From contig NZ_JAHKPM010000008.1 of NCBI RefSeq assembly GCF_018860525.1, positions 124,001 to 188,000 on the forward strand: a DNA stretch of 64,000 nt, read 5' to 3'. This stretch comes from Vibrio hepatarius (lineage in GTDB: Bacteria; Pseudomonadota; Gammaproteobacteria; Enterobacterales; Vibrionaceae). The notes beneath the pieces are model-generated. The model saw nothing but the letters and a program-made list of their open reading frames with translations. It searched no databases and was not told the DNA's origin. Below are positions 17,781-26,461 of this stretch, in pieces. Positions within the stretch are counted from its first letter, which is position 1. The number at the start of each line of letters is the position of its first letter. A program made the position numbers and the translations under genes.

Positions 17781-19217
17781 ATGACGCAACTCAACCCCCG
17801 CTTACCAAATCTAATGCAAGTGGTCATTGCATTAGGTCTATTCTTGCTGATGGCTTTTTCATTCACTGCCCAATTAGATTTGCCCATTCAGTTGGCGCTC
17901 TATATAGGCTGGTTCATTATTATGATGCTTGGCGTAAGGCTCGGCCATCAATATAAAGATTTGGAAAAAGCAGCACTCAATGGCATTTCTAACGGTCTTG
18001 GAGCAGTATTAATTCTACTCGCTGTTGGTGCTCTTGTCGGCACCTGGATTTCAGGTGGTATTGTACCGACGATTATTTACTACGGTCTTAACGCTATTCA
18101 CCCTTCTATTTTTCTATTAGCGACCATGGTAATTTGTTCGCTAACAGCATTGGCAACAGGCACATCTTGGGGTGCAGCAGGTACGGCAGGCATTGCCATG
18201 ATGGGTATCGGTCAGGGTTTGGGCGTCCCTGCCCCTATTACAGCAGGTGCGGTATTATCAGGCTGTTATTTTGGTGACAAGATGTCACCACTATCAGACT
18301 CGGTGATCTTGGCTTCATCCATGTCTAACGTTGAAGTGATGGAGCATATCAAAGGAATGCTACCAATCGCTCTTATCAGCTATATTATTACTGGGATCAT
18401 GTTCACTGTGTTTGGCTTCCATTACGCTGGCAATGTCGACATGACTCAAGTTCAGTCTGTTATTGATGCGATGGACAATCAGTTTTACATTACCCCATAT
18501 TCTTTTGTACCCGTTGCTATTGTCCTTGGTTTATTGGCTATGCGCATGCCTTCATTCCCAGTAATTAGCTTTGGCTCTCTGCTCGGCATCATTTGGGCTG
18601 TTATGATTCAGGATGTGGATTTCCTACAAGCTTTCAATACCGCTTGGGCACCATTTCATATCGAATCTGGGGTCAGTTTTATTGATTCCATCCTAAATCG
18701 AGGCGGGATGTCATCCATGCTAGGCTCTGTAGCCGTAATCGTATTTGGTTTAGGATTTGGTGGATTACTTGATAAAGTCGGCGTATTAGAGACGATCGCT
18801 AAGCTATTTGAACGTCGTGTACAGAGTGCAGGTTCTTTGGCAACCAGCACAATAGGGACAGCCTTCCTAGGAAACGTATTTGGTTCAGCCATGTATGTAT
18901 CATTGATTCTCACACCAAAGATTTGTGCCAAGAACTATGACCGCTTAGGCTACAAACGCAAAAACTTATCTCGAAATGCAGAGTTTGGCGGCACACTAAC
19001 TTCTGGTATGGTGCCTTGGAGTGATAATGGCATTTACATGGCAAGTATCCTTGGCGTCGCAACCTTATCTTATGCACCTTTCATGTGGCTAAGCTTCGTG
19101 TGTATCTTAGTGACTATATTCACCTCTTACATGGGCTGGTTTGTTGATAAATGTGAGCCTACAGCAAACGAAAATCATATCGATGACAATGTCGAGTTAA
19201 CGAAACAAAGCGTTTAA
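17781..19217 (+). CDS. nhaC: NhaC-family Na+/H+ antiporter
   Basis: The frame opens at 17730, but AAGAGG precedes the ATG at 17781, giving 478 residues. About 11-12 hydrophobic segments are visible. Family motifs: TALATGTSWGAAGTAGIAMMG (split over about 130-150), SGCYFGDKMSPLSDSVILASS, and late TLTSGMVPWSDNGIYMAS. These match the NhaC group in the ion-transporter superfamily. It exchanges internal Na+ for external H+ at the inner membrane. Some relatives transport amino acids or malate/lactate, so the ion substrate is not certain from sequence alone. A strong terminator follows. Confidence 0.88.
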   Translation: MTQLNPRLPNLMQVVIALGLFLLMAFSFTAQLDLPIQLALYIGWFIIMMLGVRLGHQYKDLEKAALNGISNGLGAVLILLAVGALVGTWISGGIVPTIIYYGLNAIHPSIFLLATMVICSLTALATGTSWGAAGTAGIAMMGIGQGLGVPAPITAGAVLSGCYFGDKMSPLSDSVILASSMSNVEVMEHIKGMLPIALISYIITGIMFTVFGFHYAGNVDMTQVQSVIDAMDNQFYITPYSFVPVAIVLGLLAMRMPSFPVISFGSLLGIIWAVMIQDVDFLQAFNTAWAPFHIESGVSFIDSILNRGGMSSMLGSVAVIVFGLGFGGLLDKVGVLETIAKLFERRVQSAGSLATSTIGTAFLGNVFGSAMYVSLILTPKICAKNYDRLGYKRKNLSRNAEFGGTLTSGMVPWSDNGIYMASILGVATLSYAPFMWLSFVCILVTIFTSYMGWFVDKCEPTANENHIDDNVELTKQSV

Positions 19218-19225
19218 ATTCATCA

Positions 19226-19258
19226 ACCAGGTAAGCGCATTTATCACGCTTACCTGGT
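19226..19258 (+). terminator. nhaC terminator
   Basis: A perfect 12-bp stem, ACCAGGTAAGCG with CGCTTACCTGGT, 9-base loop. No long T-run follows, but position and stability fit termination. Confidence 0.65.
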
Positions 19259-19393
19259 ACTTCAGATCAACTTTCCCCACTTATATTCCCAAATAGTTTC
19301 AATCATCTACCTACTTGATATAGGCTTACAGAGTGCTGTTGGTATAAACAACACATAATCATTACTTCGTTCTGATACTCAGACAGGGCCGCT

Positions 19394-20002
19394 ATGCATG
19401 TTATCGATCGCTTAAAGATTTATTTTTTCCACAGAAACCGAAGTCAGAATTGGTATGGACTAAGCCATAAAATGCAGGGTTGGTCTAGTTTAGAAGAGCA
19501 AAAAATACGCTTTAAAGCGATAGCCAATGGCGTCGACTTTTCAAATAAACATGTACTTGATTTAGGCTGTGGATTAGGTGAACTTTATGACTATCTTAGC
19601 GAAAGTAAACACTTAGGTTTTTATTTAGGCATGGACCAACATTGGTCTTTTTTACGACAGGCAAAAGCGCGAATAGGATCAACACAGTGTCGATTTCAAT
19701 ATGCAGACATTAGCCGTGTAAGATTACCTAAGATGGATATTATCATCGCCAGCGGCTCATTAAACTACCGATCGAGCCAGCCTGATTATTTAGAACTCAT
19801 GATTGGCCGCATGTACAACGCCGCTAAAGAAGCCGTCATTTTTAATCTATTAAATAGCAAAAGTTTTAACCAGCCTAAGCTACTCCAGCCTTATAATAAA
19901 GACACTGTAACGGAGTATTGTAAGACTCTAACACCCAACGTGATTGTTATTGATGATTATTCTGCTAACGACTTCACTATAGTCCTAAAGAAAACACCTT
20001 AG
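19394..20002 (+). CDS. Class I SAM-dependent methyltransferase
   Basis: 202 residues. The SAM-binding motif I is VLDLGCGLGELYDYL (about 54-68), followed by an acidic loop LGMDQHWSFLRQA and a motif-IV-like MDIIIASGSLNY. The N-terminus (RNRSQNWYGLSHKMQGW) is basic and aromatic and may contact the substrate. Substrate unknown; the fold is the Rossmann-like methyltransferase type. ACAGGG precedes the ATG. It stands between nhaC and a convergent HPt gene, with no partner suggesting its role. Confidence 0.82.
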   Translation: MHVIDRLKIYFFHRNRSQNWYGLSHKMQGWSSLEEQKIRFKAIANGVDFSNKHVLDLGCGLGELYDYLSESKHLGFYLGMDQHWSFLRQAKARIGSTQCRFQYADISRVRLPKMDIIIASGSLNYRSSQPDYLELMIGRMYNAAKEAVIFNLLNSKSFNQPKLLQPYNKDTVTEYCKTLTPNVIVIDDYSANDFTIVLKKTP

Positions 20003-20029
20003 TAACATTCATAAATATTACTCACCATT

Positions 20030-21256
20030 TTATTGCTGGTTTAGAAATGCTTGAGCTTCATCAATCGCCTTATCAAGTCGTATCTTAAGTTCATCAAGAA
20101 GCTCACTGACTGAACCCGTACCATCCTTAATCGCTTGCTCAACTTTACCTGCAGCCTCACGAAGTTTAGGTGCCCCTAAGTTCCCACCCACACCTTTAAG
20201 GCTATGGGCTTTACGTAATGCTTCTTCAGGCGAGCTATGCAGCAGATCTGCAATTTTTTCTGCATCTCCGGTATGATCATCAACAAATACTTGCAATAAC
20301 ATACACACGGATTCATGGTCACCGCCAAGTGACTCTAACATAGCTTCTAAATCAATCTCAGGTTCATCAATTGCTTTTTCATCATTTATTACTGGCACTG
20401 TCTCACTCTCGCTTATGGATTCCATTTCTTGGCTTTCAATAATGTGTTCTTCAACTTCTTCAGGCTCCTCTTGCTCATACTCTAATTGAGTACCCTCTGA
20501 TTTCCCTACAGGAATACGGTAACTAACACCCAGCATAGCCAACAAGCACAAACCACTCAGCACAAGCCCACTCAATACAAACTGATTTTGCTGAGCATGA
20601 AAATCACTTTCTACTAACGCGATCTGAGAATATATTGAGTTGTTCATGATTTTTTCAATTGCATAATTCCCCTGGGCATAACTACCCAAAAGTGCCGATG
20701 TTTTAGATAACAAATGCTGTAAATGTTTTTTCTGCAAAACTGGCAGTTTTTCTGATTGGGCGTAAATCTGATCAAGTTCACGAAACACTTGCGGGTTTGA
20801 CTGATTAGAGCTGAACAGAGCCGCCAGAACATTAGTACCTAGCTGAGCATAATAACCTGCCAATTTGCTGTCTTTTTGATATGTGGTACGCAAGGTTTGT
20901 ATCTGATCAACTAAAGCGACTAGCTCAAGTTCATTATCTAAAAACGTCTGCATCTGCTCAACAAAACGGTCCGTAGTATAAAGCAGTTGCCCCATGTCAA
21001 GCGTCAACCAATTTTGTTCATAAGTCGCAGACATTTGTAATCTCAAAGCATGGATCAATTGTAGTTTTAGCGCTTGATCATCTGTCTGATTCACCCGATA
21101 GGATGGCTCTTCGAACATAGAATACTTAAGTTCATCAATACTGTTGCTCAGTTCACTAACCTGGTTCATCGTTACAACACTAGATCGATACGCAAACATC
21201 AATGTCATCATACCCAGTACCCAGATCACCATAACCAACCAAACCAGCTTGATCAT
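20030..21256 (-). CDS. Membrane protein with periplasmic helical sensor region and C-terminal HPt domain, no kinase
   Basis: About 408 residues. ATG at 21256 is chosen because GGAAGG sits four bases before it; the ATG at 21268 is the alternative. The first transmembrane helix is at the N-terminus (IKLVWLVMVIWVLGMMTLM). A largely helical periplasmic part of about 200 residues follows, then a second helix (FVLSGLVLSGLCLLAMLGVSY). A very acidic linker (EQEEPEEVEEHIIESQEMES) leads to a histidine phosphotransfer domain with KAHSLKGVGGNLGA, phospho-acceptor His at about 351. It resembles a hybrid sensor kinase with its kinase and receiver domains removed. It could accept phosphate from an unlinked receiver (inference). 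Convergent with the methyltransferase gene. Confidence 0.8.
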   Translation of the reverse strand: MIKLVWLVMVIWVLGMMTLMFAYRSSVVTMNQVSELSNSIDELKYSMFEEPSYRVNQTDDQALKLQLIHALRLQMSATYEQNWLTLDMGQLLYTTDRFVEQMQTFLDNELELVALVDQIQTLRTTYQKDSKLAGYYAQLGTNVLAALFSSNQSNPQVFRELDQIYAQSEKLPVLQKKHLQHLLSKTSALLGSYAQGNYAIEKIMNNSIYSQIALVESDFHAQQNQFVLSGLVLSGLCLLAMLGVSYRIPVGKSEGTQLEYEQEEPEEVEEHIIESQEMESISESETVPVINDEKAIDEPEIDLEAMLESLGGDHESVCMLLQVFVDDHTGDAEKIADLLHSSPEEALRKAHSLKGVGGNLGAPKLREAAGKVEQAIKDGTGSVSELLDELKIRLDKAIDEAQAFLNQQ

Positions 21257-21489
21257 CTTGCCTTCCATATCCTGCTCTTCTTCGAATAAATTGCATAATT
21301 ACAAGCATATACGCAATGGGCAAGAATAGTAGGCCAAAGTCGTGATTTCTTCGACCTAGTCCGATTTTCATCATAGAGTTCAAGGTATTTAACCGCCAAT
21401 ATAAATGTCTTTTCTTAAGTTTATAAGGGATTGGCTTACCCAGCATTACCTGATGTCATACGCTAATGTCAATAAACGAGGTGGAATAC

Positions 21490-21810
21490 TGATGGAGGTT
21501 CGTCCTGTCATACCTACAAACTCACCTGCTTTGATGAGCAAATTGAGTTTTTGACCGTTCCGGAAAGTCAGGGGCACAGCGAAAGCGAACTTGATGAAAC
21601 TCTATTGCTCCTTTCACCTCTGGGATAGATACAAAGCCTTCGATTCCAGCTTCTTGCAGCTCGTCGAATATATCTCCTGCACGGCACAAAGAAATTACTG
21701 AACATAAGGTATACCGAAAATCCTAGCGAATTTGTGCTAGCCGTAAAATAGGCTGAGTAACTTTGCCTGCCAGTATATGTAAGGCATGGCAAAACCTTTG
21801 AGCTACATCA
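21490..21810 (-). pseudogene. Remnant of a type I secretion ABC transporter (HlyB/RtxB family)
   Basis: Reading the minus strand, fragments in shifting frames match consecutive parts of HlyB-type transporters. LAGKVTQPILRLAQIR is followed by a stop where the family has a Trp-Gln-Asp-Phe segment. Then GDIFDELQEAG, then IPEVKGAIEFHQVRFR (start of the nucleotide-binding domain), then after another frame change LNLLIKAGEFVGMTGRTS, which corresponds to the strand leading into Walker A (normally VGRSGSGKS). At least two frameshifts and one stop are visible, and the protein is cut short at both ends. No toxin or HlyD partner is nearby. The short forward frames here are not genes. Confidence 0.72.
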
Positions 21811-21877
21811 GCCTTTTTCAGATCCCTTTTTCAGCTAGGTTGTTAAACAAGAATGCAGCGAGCTTCTTTTACAACTC

Positions 21878-22882
21878 TTAACCTTGATTTCTGGTTAATT
21901 GGTCACGTAAATTCGGCGGCGTTCCTTTGATAGTTAAGGTATCTGTTTGTGGGTCGTAAAAAATGCGTTCACCTAGTAACATACTATCAAAGCTCATATT
22001 TAGTCCGCCTCCGGCCCCAACGTATTTAGTCAGCTTTCGAACTGCTGTACGATCGCCAGGGAAACTATCTTCTAGCTCATAGCCTTGATTTTGGGTGAAA
22101 TCTAAAAAGCTGGTGCCATCATCAGTTGGAGGCAATTCTCCAGACAGTTCTCTAACCTGAACTTCATCACCCATTTTGATTTGTTCATTACAATAATCAG
22201 CCACTTGTTTCTTGTAACTAATAGCGTCGTCTTTTTCGAGTTTCGAATCGGTACAAAAGTCTTCAACCGCCTGTATTAACACCTGATTTTGCTGTTTAGA
22301 ATCCAGCCCCACTTCTGCCTGCAAAAAGTCTAAAAAGAAGTCCGAGACTTTTCTACCGACACGCCCTTTAATATAAGCAAGGTATCGATTAGAGTCTTTA
22401 TCTGTTTCATAGCTGGTCAAGTCAATACGCGCCGCTATATCCATTTTACTCAAATCCAAATAATCGGTCGCACTAATATCAAGACCTTCGGTCACTTTGA
22501 GACTCTGATTCGATGGTACAATGGCAACAAATAAATAATCTGTCGCCAAAGACTGGTATTCTGCAATCACCAAAATACCTTCATCAGCAAAAGGGTATTT
22601 GCTTAGCTCATTTTTGAGACGATTGGCACTAAACTGAGAAAAATCATAAAAGTTTCTTTCACCTTTGCGAAGTTCATGCAACCAGATCTGAAATTCACTG
22701 TCAGACTTAAAAGAACCAAACCCTTTGCCAGCTTTAGAATTGAACACTCTGTGAAGCTCAGCCACCAAGTTTTCAGTTGATGCATCATTTGCAAGACATT
22801 CGGTTCTAAAGTTAACAATAAGCTCGTCGGAGTCGTTTTTTCGTAGCTGATGCAAGATTACATTTGAAAGATGAAGGCTCAT
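21878..22882 (-). CDS. yejK: Nucleoid-associated protein YejK
   Basis: 334 residues, the expected length. The N-terminus MSLHLSNVILHQLRKND and central FLLVA-type core (VIAEYQSLATDYLFVAIVP) with DLSKMDIAARIDLTSYE and FLDFLQAEVGLDSKQQN are typical of YejK/NdpA (37-kDa nucleoid protein). Its DNA-related role is known only from association with the nucleoid and topoisomerase activity studies. It is divergent from yejL-yejM, the arrangement conserved in enterobacteria and vibrios. The shared 85-bp gap must hold both promoters. Confidence 0.93.
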   Translation of the reverse strand: MSLHLSNVILHQLRKNDSDELIVNFRTECLANDASTENLVAELHRVFNSKAGKGFGSFKSDSEFQIWLHELRKGERNFYDFSQFSANRLKNELSKYPFADEGILVIAEYQSLATDYLFVAIVPSNQSLKVTEGLDISATDYLDLSKMDIAARIDLTSYETDKDSNRYLAYIKGRVGRKVSDFFLDFLQAEVGLDSKQQNQVLIQAVEDFCTDSKLEKDDAISYKKQVADYCNEQIKMGDEVQVRELSGELPPTDDGTSFLDFTQNQGYELEDSFPGDRTAVRKLTKYVGAGGGLNMSFDSMLLGERIFYDPQTDTLTIKGTPPNLRDQLTRNQG

Positions 22883-22967
22883 GATGAATTTTTATCGTCG
22901 TGTAGGTTTCAGTTGCGAGGCATTGTAGGTTATCATAAGTCGCTTTACTATCACCACTAGAGTCTTT

Positions 22968-23192
22968 ATGCCGATCACATCTAAATACAGCGATAACACA
23001 GTAGAAACTATCTTATCAGAGGTAGCTGCTGTTCTAGACAAACATGGAGCAGGACCTGAGTTATCTTTGATGATTGCAGGTAATATCGCCACCAATGTCT
23101 TAAATCAAAACGTTAATACTTCACAACGGAAAGCACTTGCTGAAAAATTTGCTCAGGCACTGTTGTCTTCTATTGAAGAAAACACTCACTAG
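22968..23192 (+). CDS. yejL: YejL-family protein (DUF1414)
   Basis: 74 residues, small and helical: [18 protein letters not shown], then LVEKHGAGP-like [17 protein letters not shown], then [18 protein letters not shown]. These are the YejL/UPF0352 signatures. Function is unknown. It sits in the conserved yejK / yejL-yejM cluster, with 27 bases before the YejM start, so the two are probably one transcript. Confidence 0.92.
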   Translation: MPITSKYSDNTVETILSEVAAVLDKHGAGPELSLMIAGNIATNVLNQNVNTSQRKALAEKFAQALLSSIEENTH

Positions 23193-23219
23193 AATAACCA
23201 ACGGACAATAGAACAACAC

Positions 23220-25022
23220 ATGGTAGATAACGGAAACACATACGGCGAACGCGTTTCGCGTCTAGTAGGTTGGGGGCACTGGTTTGCCTTCTTCAATATC
23301 ATAGCCGCCATGCTAATTGGCACCCGTTATATCACAGAATCCCCTTGGCCTGAGACACTACTCGGCCAATTTTATCTCGCGATATCTTGGGTCGGCCACT
23401 TTGGCTTCCTTGTATTTGCGCTCTATCTGCTCGTTCTATTTCCACTGACATTTTTAATACCGTCTCGAAAACTATTTCGATTGATCGCAGTTTGTTTTGC
23501 CACTGTAGGCCTGACAGTATTACTCATTGATACGCAAGCCTATCAAAAAATTAACCTCCACCTTACACCCGTAGTCTGGGAGGTATTACTTAATGAAGAA
23601 GGCAGTTCGATAAACATTGATTTGCAACACCTATTTGTCGTGTTACCGCTGATCTTCCTCTTGCAGATTGCTTTATCTGAATGGGTATGGAGAAAACAGC
23701 GTCGCCTTTCTCACAAACATGTAGGTAGACCAATAGCCGCGCTATTTTTCGTCAGTTTTATTGCTGGTCATCTCATTTATGTCTGGGCTGATGCTTATTT
23801 CTATAATCCGATCACTGCCCAAAAAGCCAACTTCCCTCTCTCATATCCAATGACAGCTAAATCCTTTATGGAACGGCATGGATTACTTGACAGAGAGGAA
23901 TACCTTCAACGCTTAAAGGAAAGCCAAGCGCATTCAGAATTAGTTCGCTACCCACTAGAAAAACTTGAATTTAGCCGTAGAGTTAATTCTCTCAATATTC
24001 TAATAGTAAGCGTCAACAATTTGCGCAGCGATGTATTGACATCAGAGTGGATGCCCAATGCAGCAAATTTTGCATCGCAGAACCTGACTTTTACCAACCA
24101 CTACAGTTCAAGTAACGATACGTTCGGCGTATTTGGTCTTTTCTATGGTCTGCCAAGTAGCTATATCAGTAGTATAAAAATGCAAGGTTCTCGTCCCATT
24201 ATCCTCGATACTTTGCTAGAAAAAGACTACAGTTTCGGCCTCTTCAGTGGCGACAACTTTGGTGATAACCTGTATGGCGAAACCATTTTCCGAGGACTGA
24301 ACTTCACTGGAATTGCGTTCAATGATGCCTCTTCCCCAGACACTCAGGCCATCAATGCTTGGGCTGATTGGGTTGCACAACGTAAGAAAAATCCATGGTT
24401 TAGCTTTATTGAACTGACAACCGTTGATGATTTCAGTTCATATGATACCAAAGGCAATCACTCAACGTTGGATAAGCTTCAAAATGGGTATAACACCTCT
24501 GTTAATCATGCAGATGAAGAGCTTGGTGTACTGTTTAAAAAGATTGAAGAGCTTGGGATTAGCGAGTCTACCGTCGTCATTTTGACATCCAATCATGGTA
24601 CTGAATTTAACGAAACAAAGACCAACAGCTGGGGTTCTAATAGCAATTACAGCCGTTATCAACTTCAAGTCCCTATGGTTATTCATTGGCCTGGCAAAGT
24701 ACCTGCCACTTATGACCATAGAACTAGCCACCTTGATTTGTCCGTCACCTTGTTGCAGGACTTGTTAGGCGTGTCATCAAATCCTTCTGATTTTAGTAGT
24801 GGACAAAATTTATTCGATGAAAGCCCCAGAAAGTGGATTCTTGCAGGAGGGACTAGAGAGCTAGCCCTAATAACCAACAAAGATACAACAGTGATAGATA
24901 AGTTTGGTAACTACAAACTATATGATGGAAACTACCAACGTTTACAAGATAAAAACCCTACTTTGCCTGTATTAATGCAGGGTTTAACCGAGTTACAGCG
25001 TTTTTATGCGAAAAGTAACTAA
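23220..25022 (+). CDS. yejM: YejM/PbgA-like inner-membrane sulfatase-fold protein (LapC)
   Basis: 600 residues. Five transmembrane helices occupy about residues 20-200 (for example FAFFNIIAAMLIGTRYI and HLIYVWADAYFYNP). The periplasmic alkaline-phosphatase-superfamily domain (about 255-560) contains NILIVSVNNLRSDVL and VVILTSNHGTEFNE. The usual catalytic nucleophile site reads HYSSSNDTFG. In enterobacteria YejM/PbgA/LapC senses lipopolysaccharide and controls LpxC degradation through LapB; it probably has no phosphatase activity. The domain head (DUF3413) identifies it. Last gene of yejLM, 53 bases before the tRNA-Pro gene. Confidence 0.93.
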   Translation: MVDNGNTYGERVSRLVGWGHWFAFFNIIAAMLIGTRYITESPWPETLLGQFYLAISWVGHFGFLVFALYLLVLFPLTFLIPSRKLFRLIAVCFATVGLTVLLIDTQAYQKINLHLTPVVWEVLLNEEGSSINIDLQHLFVVLPLIFLLQIALSEWVWRKQRRLSHKHVGRPIAALFFVSFIAGHLIYVWADAYFYNPITAQKANFPLSYPMTAKSFMERHGLLDREEYLQRLKESQAHSELVRYPLEKLEFSRRVNSLNILIVSVNNLRSDVLTSEWMPNAANFASQNLTFTNHYSSSNDTFGVFGLFYGLPSSYISSIKMQGSRPIILDTLLEKDYSFGLFSGDNFGDNLYGETIFRGLNFTGIAFNDASSPDTQAINAWADWVAQRKKNPWFSFIELTTVDDFSSYDTKGNHSTLDKLQNGYNTSVNHADEELGVLFKKIEELGISESTVVILTSNHGTEFNETKTNSWGSNSNYSRYQLQVPMVIHWPGKVPATYDHRTSHLDLSVTLLQDLLGVSSNPSDFSSGQNLFDESPRKWILAGGTRELALITNKDTTVIDKFGNYKLYDGNYQRLQDKNPTLPVLMQGLTELQRFYAKSN

Positions 25023-25038
25023 GTCGTTATCTTAGTAT

Positions 25039-25067
25039 TTGACCTAAAGATAAAAAATAGGTACATT
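25039..25067 (+). promoter_or_regulatory. tRNA-Pro promoter
   Basis: TTGACC (25039-25044), 17-base spacer, TACATT (25062-25067), ending nine bases before the mature tRNA start. Good sigma-70 match for a stable RNA gene. Confidence 0.65.
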
Positions 25068-25075
25068 ACTTCCAT

Positions 25076-25152
25076 CGGACTGTAGCGCAGCTTGGTAGCG
25101 CACCGTCATGGGGTGTCGGGGGTCGGAGGTTCAAATCCTCTCAGTCCGACCA
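25076..25152 (+). tRNA. tRNA-Pro (anticodon GGG)
   Basis: 77 bases. Acceptor stem CGGACTG / CAGTCCG, encoded CCA at 25150-25152, T-loop TTCAAAT, and an anticodon loop ATGGGGT giving GGG. The anticodon arm CCGTC/GTCGG and neighbouring bases are identical to E. coli proL, including its one T-T mismatch. Confidence 0.96.
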
Positions 25153-25162
25153 TACACCTAGA

Positions 25163-25186
25163 AAAAGAGAGCTTCGGCTCTCTTTT
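25163..25186 (+). terminator. tRNA-Pro terminator
   Basis: A 10-bp stem AAAAGAGAGC / GCTCTCTTTT with a TTCG tetraloop and a T-run, immediately after the tRNA. Confidence 0.85.
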
Positions 25187-25417
25187 TTGCCATCTAAATT
25201 AATGATCCTAATTGCTTTTCTTCAAAGTTAAGGTAAATATCACTCCCACGAGAAGAAATGCGAGTGGCGATTAACTTACCTTATATATCCCAATGATTAT
25301 TCGCGGAAATAACTAGGCCCAACCCTTCGCCCATTTTTTAGTGGCACAGAAAGGCTCGAAAATATTTGCTATTCCCTCGTCCATTTTTCGAAAATGATAA
25401 TCATATGGAGCATGATC

Positions 25418-26428
25418 ATGATATTAAAACACTTACTGAAAACAGCAGTACTAGCCATTGGATTACTGGGTACCACTCAGCACACTTTTGCTAATGACCG
25501 TAGCTACATTCTCGCGACTGCGTCAACTGGAGGGACCTATTACCCCGTTGGCGTTGCACTGGCGACATTAAGCAAAATCAAACTGGCCCCAAAGCAACAT
25601 TTCTCACTGGCCGCCATTAGCTCAGCAGGATCAGGGGAAAACATCAAACTACTTAACGATAATCAAGCTCAGTTTGCTATTTTACAAGGGCTTTATGGCG
25701 CATGGGCTTGGCAAGGAAAAGGACCTTATGAGCGTACAGGGAGCCAAAAACAATTACGCTCAGTTTCAATGCTTTGGCAAAACGTTGAACACTTTATTGT
25801 TCGATCCGATCTTGCCTCAACAGGTACAATGGCCGATCTTGAAAAGTTAAAAGATAAAAAGTTCTCCATTGGCAAAAAAAGCTCAGGAACTGAAAATTCA
25901 GGCAGACAGATCATGCGTAGTCTAGCCATCAATCCCGAGAAGTTTAATCTTGCGTACATGGGCTATGGTGGAAGTGCCAGTGCGCTGCAAAACGGCACCA
26001 TTGATGGTATGAATACCCCAGCAGGGGTACCCGTCAGCGCTGTGACTCAAGCTTTTGCTGCTTTGGGTAATGAGATAAAGATATTGTCTTTTACCGACGA
26101 ACAAATCAAACAAACCAATCAGCAGTACAATATCTGGTCGAAATACGACATTCCAGCTAATACCTACCCAGGTGTTGACCACGTCATCACGACCATCGCC
26201 CAGCCTAATTTTCTTGCCGTACGAGAAGATGTATCAGAAGAAGATGTTTATCAACTGACTAAAGCCATTTATGAAAACCTCTCTTTCTTACAAGGTATTC
26301 ATAAAGCGACCAAAGTGATGGCGCTAGAAAGGGGCGCATCAGGCTTACCTATTCCCTTGCATCCTGGCGCTGCCCGTTACTATCGAGAAATGGGGATAGA
26401 ACTTTCTCCTGATCTTACTATTCGCTAA
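25418..26428 (+). CDS. TAXI-family TRAP transporter substrate-binding protein
   Basis: The frame opens at 25394 with clustered ATGs. GGAG is placed seven bases before the ATG at 25418, so that start is chosen (336 residues). A signal peptide (LLKTAVLAIGLLGTTQHTFA) precedes ILATASTGGTYYPVG, the TAXI-family signature near the mature N-terminus. SAGSGENIKLLNDNQAQFAI and LYMGYGGSAS-like AYMGYGGSASALQNGTIDG follow. The protein would capture a substrate (often glutamate, 2-oxoglutarate or another acid) in the periplasm for the permease encoded 33 bases downstream. The precise ligand cannot be told from sequence. Confidence 0.9.
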   Translation: MILKHLLKTAVLAIGLLGTTQHTFANDRSYILATASTGGTYYPVGVALATLSKIKLAPKQHFSLAAISSAGSGENIKLLNDNQAQFAILQGLYGAWAWQGKGPYERTGSQKQLRSVSMLWQNVEHFIVRSDLASTGTMADLEKLKDKKFSIGKKSSGTENSGRQIMRSLAINPEKFNLAYMGYGGSASALQNGTIDGMNTPAGVPVSAVTQAFAALGNEIKILSFTDEQIKQTNQQYNIWSKYDIPANTYPGVDHVITTIAQPNFLAVREDVSEEDVYQLTKAIYENLSFLQGIHKATKVMALERGASGLPIPLHPGAARYYREMGIELSPDLTIR

Positions 26429-26461
26429 ACCTGTGCGTAATCAAACCCGAGCGAGGCGAAT

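Noticed and set aside
21568..21792. 74-aa minus-strand frame in the HlyB relic
   Set aside because: It is the wrong frame of the decayed transporter; the homology lies in shifting frames around it.
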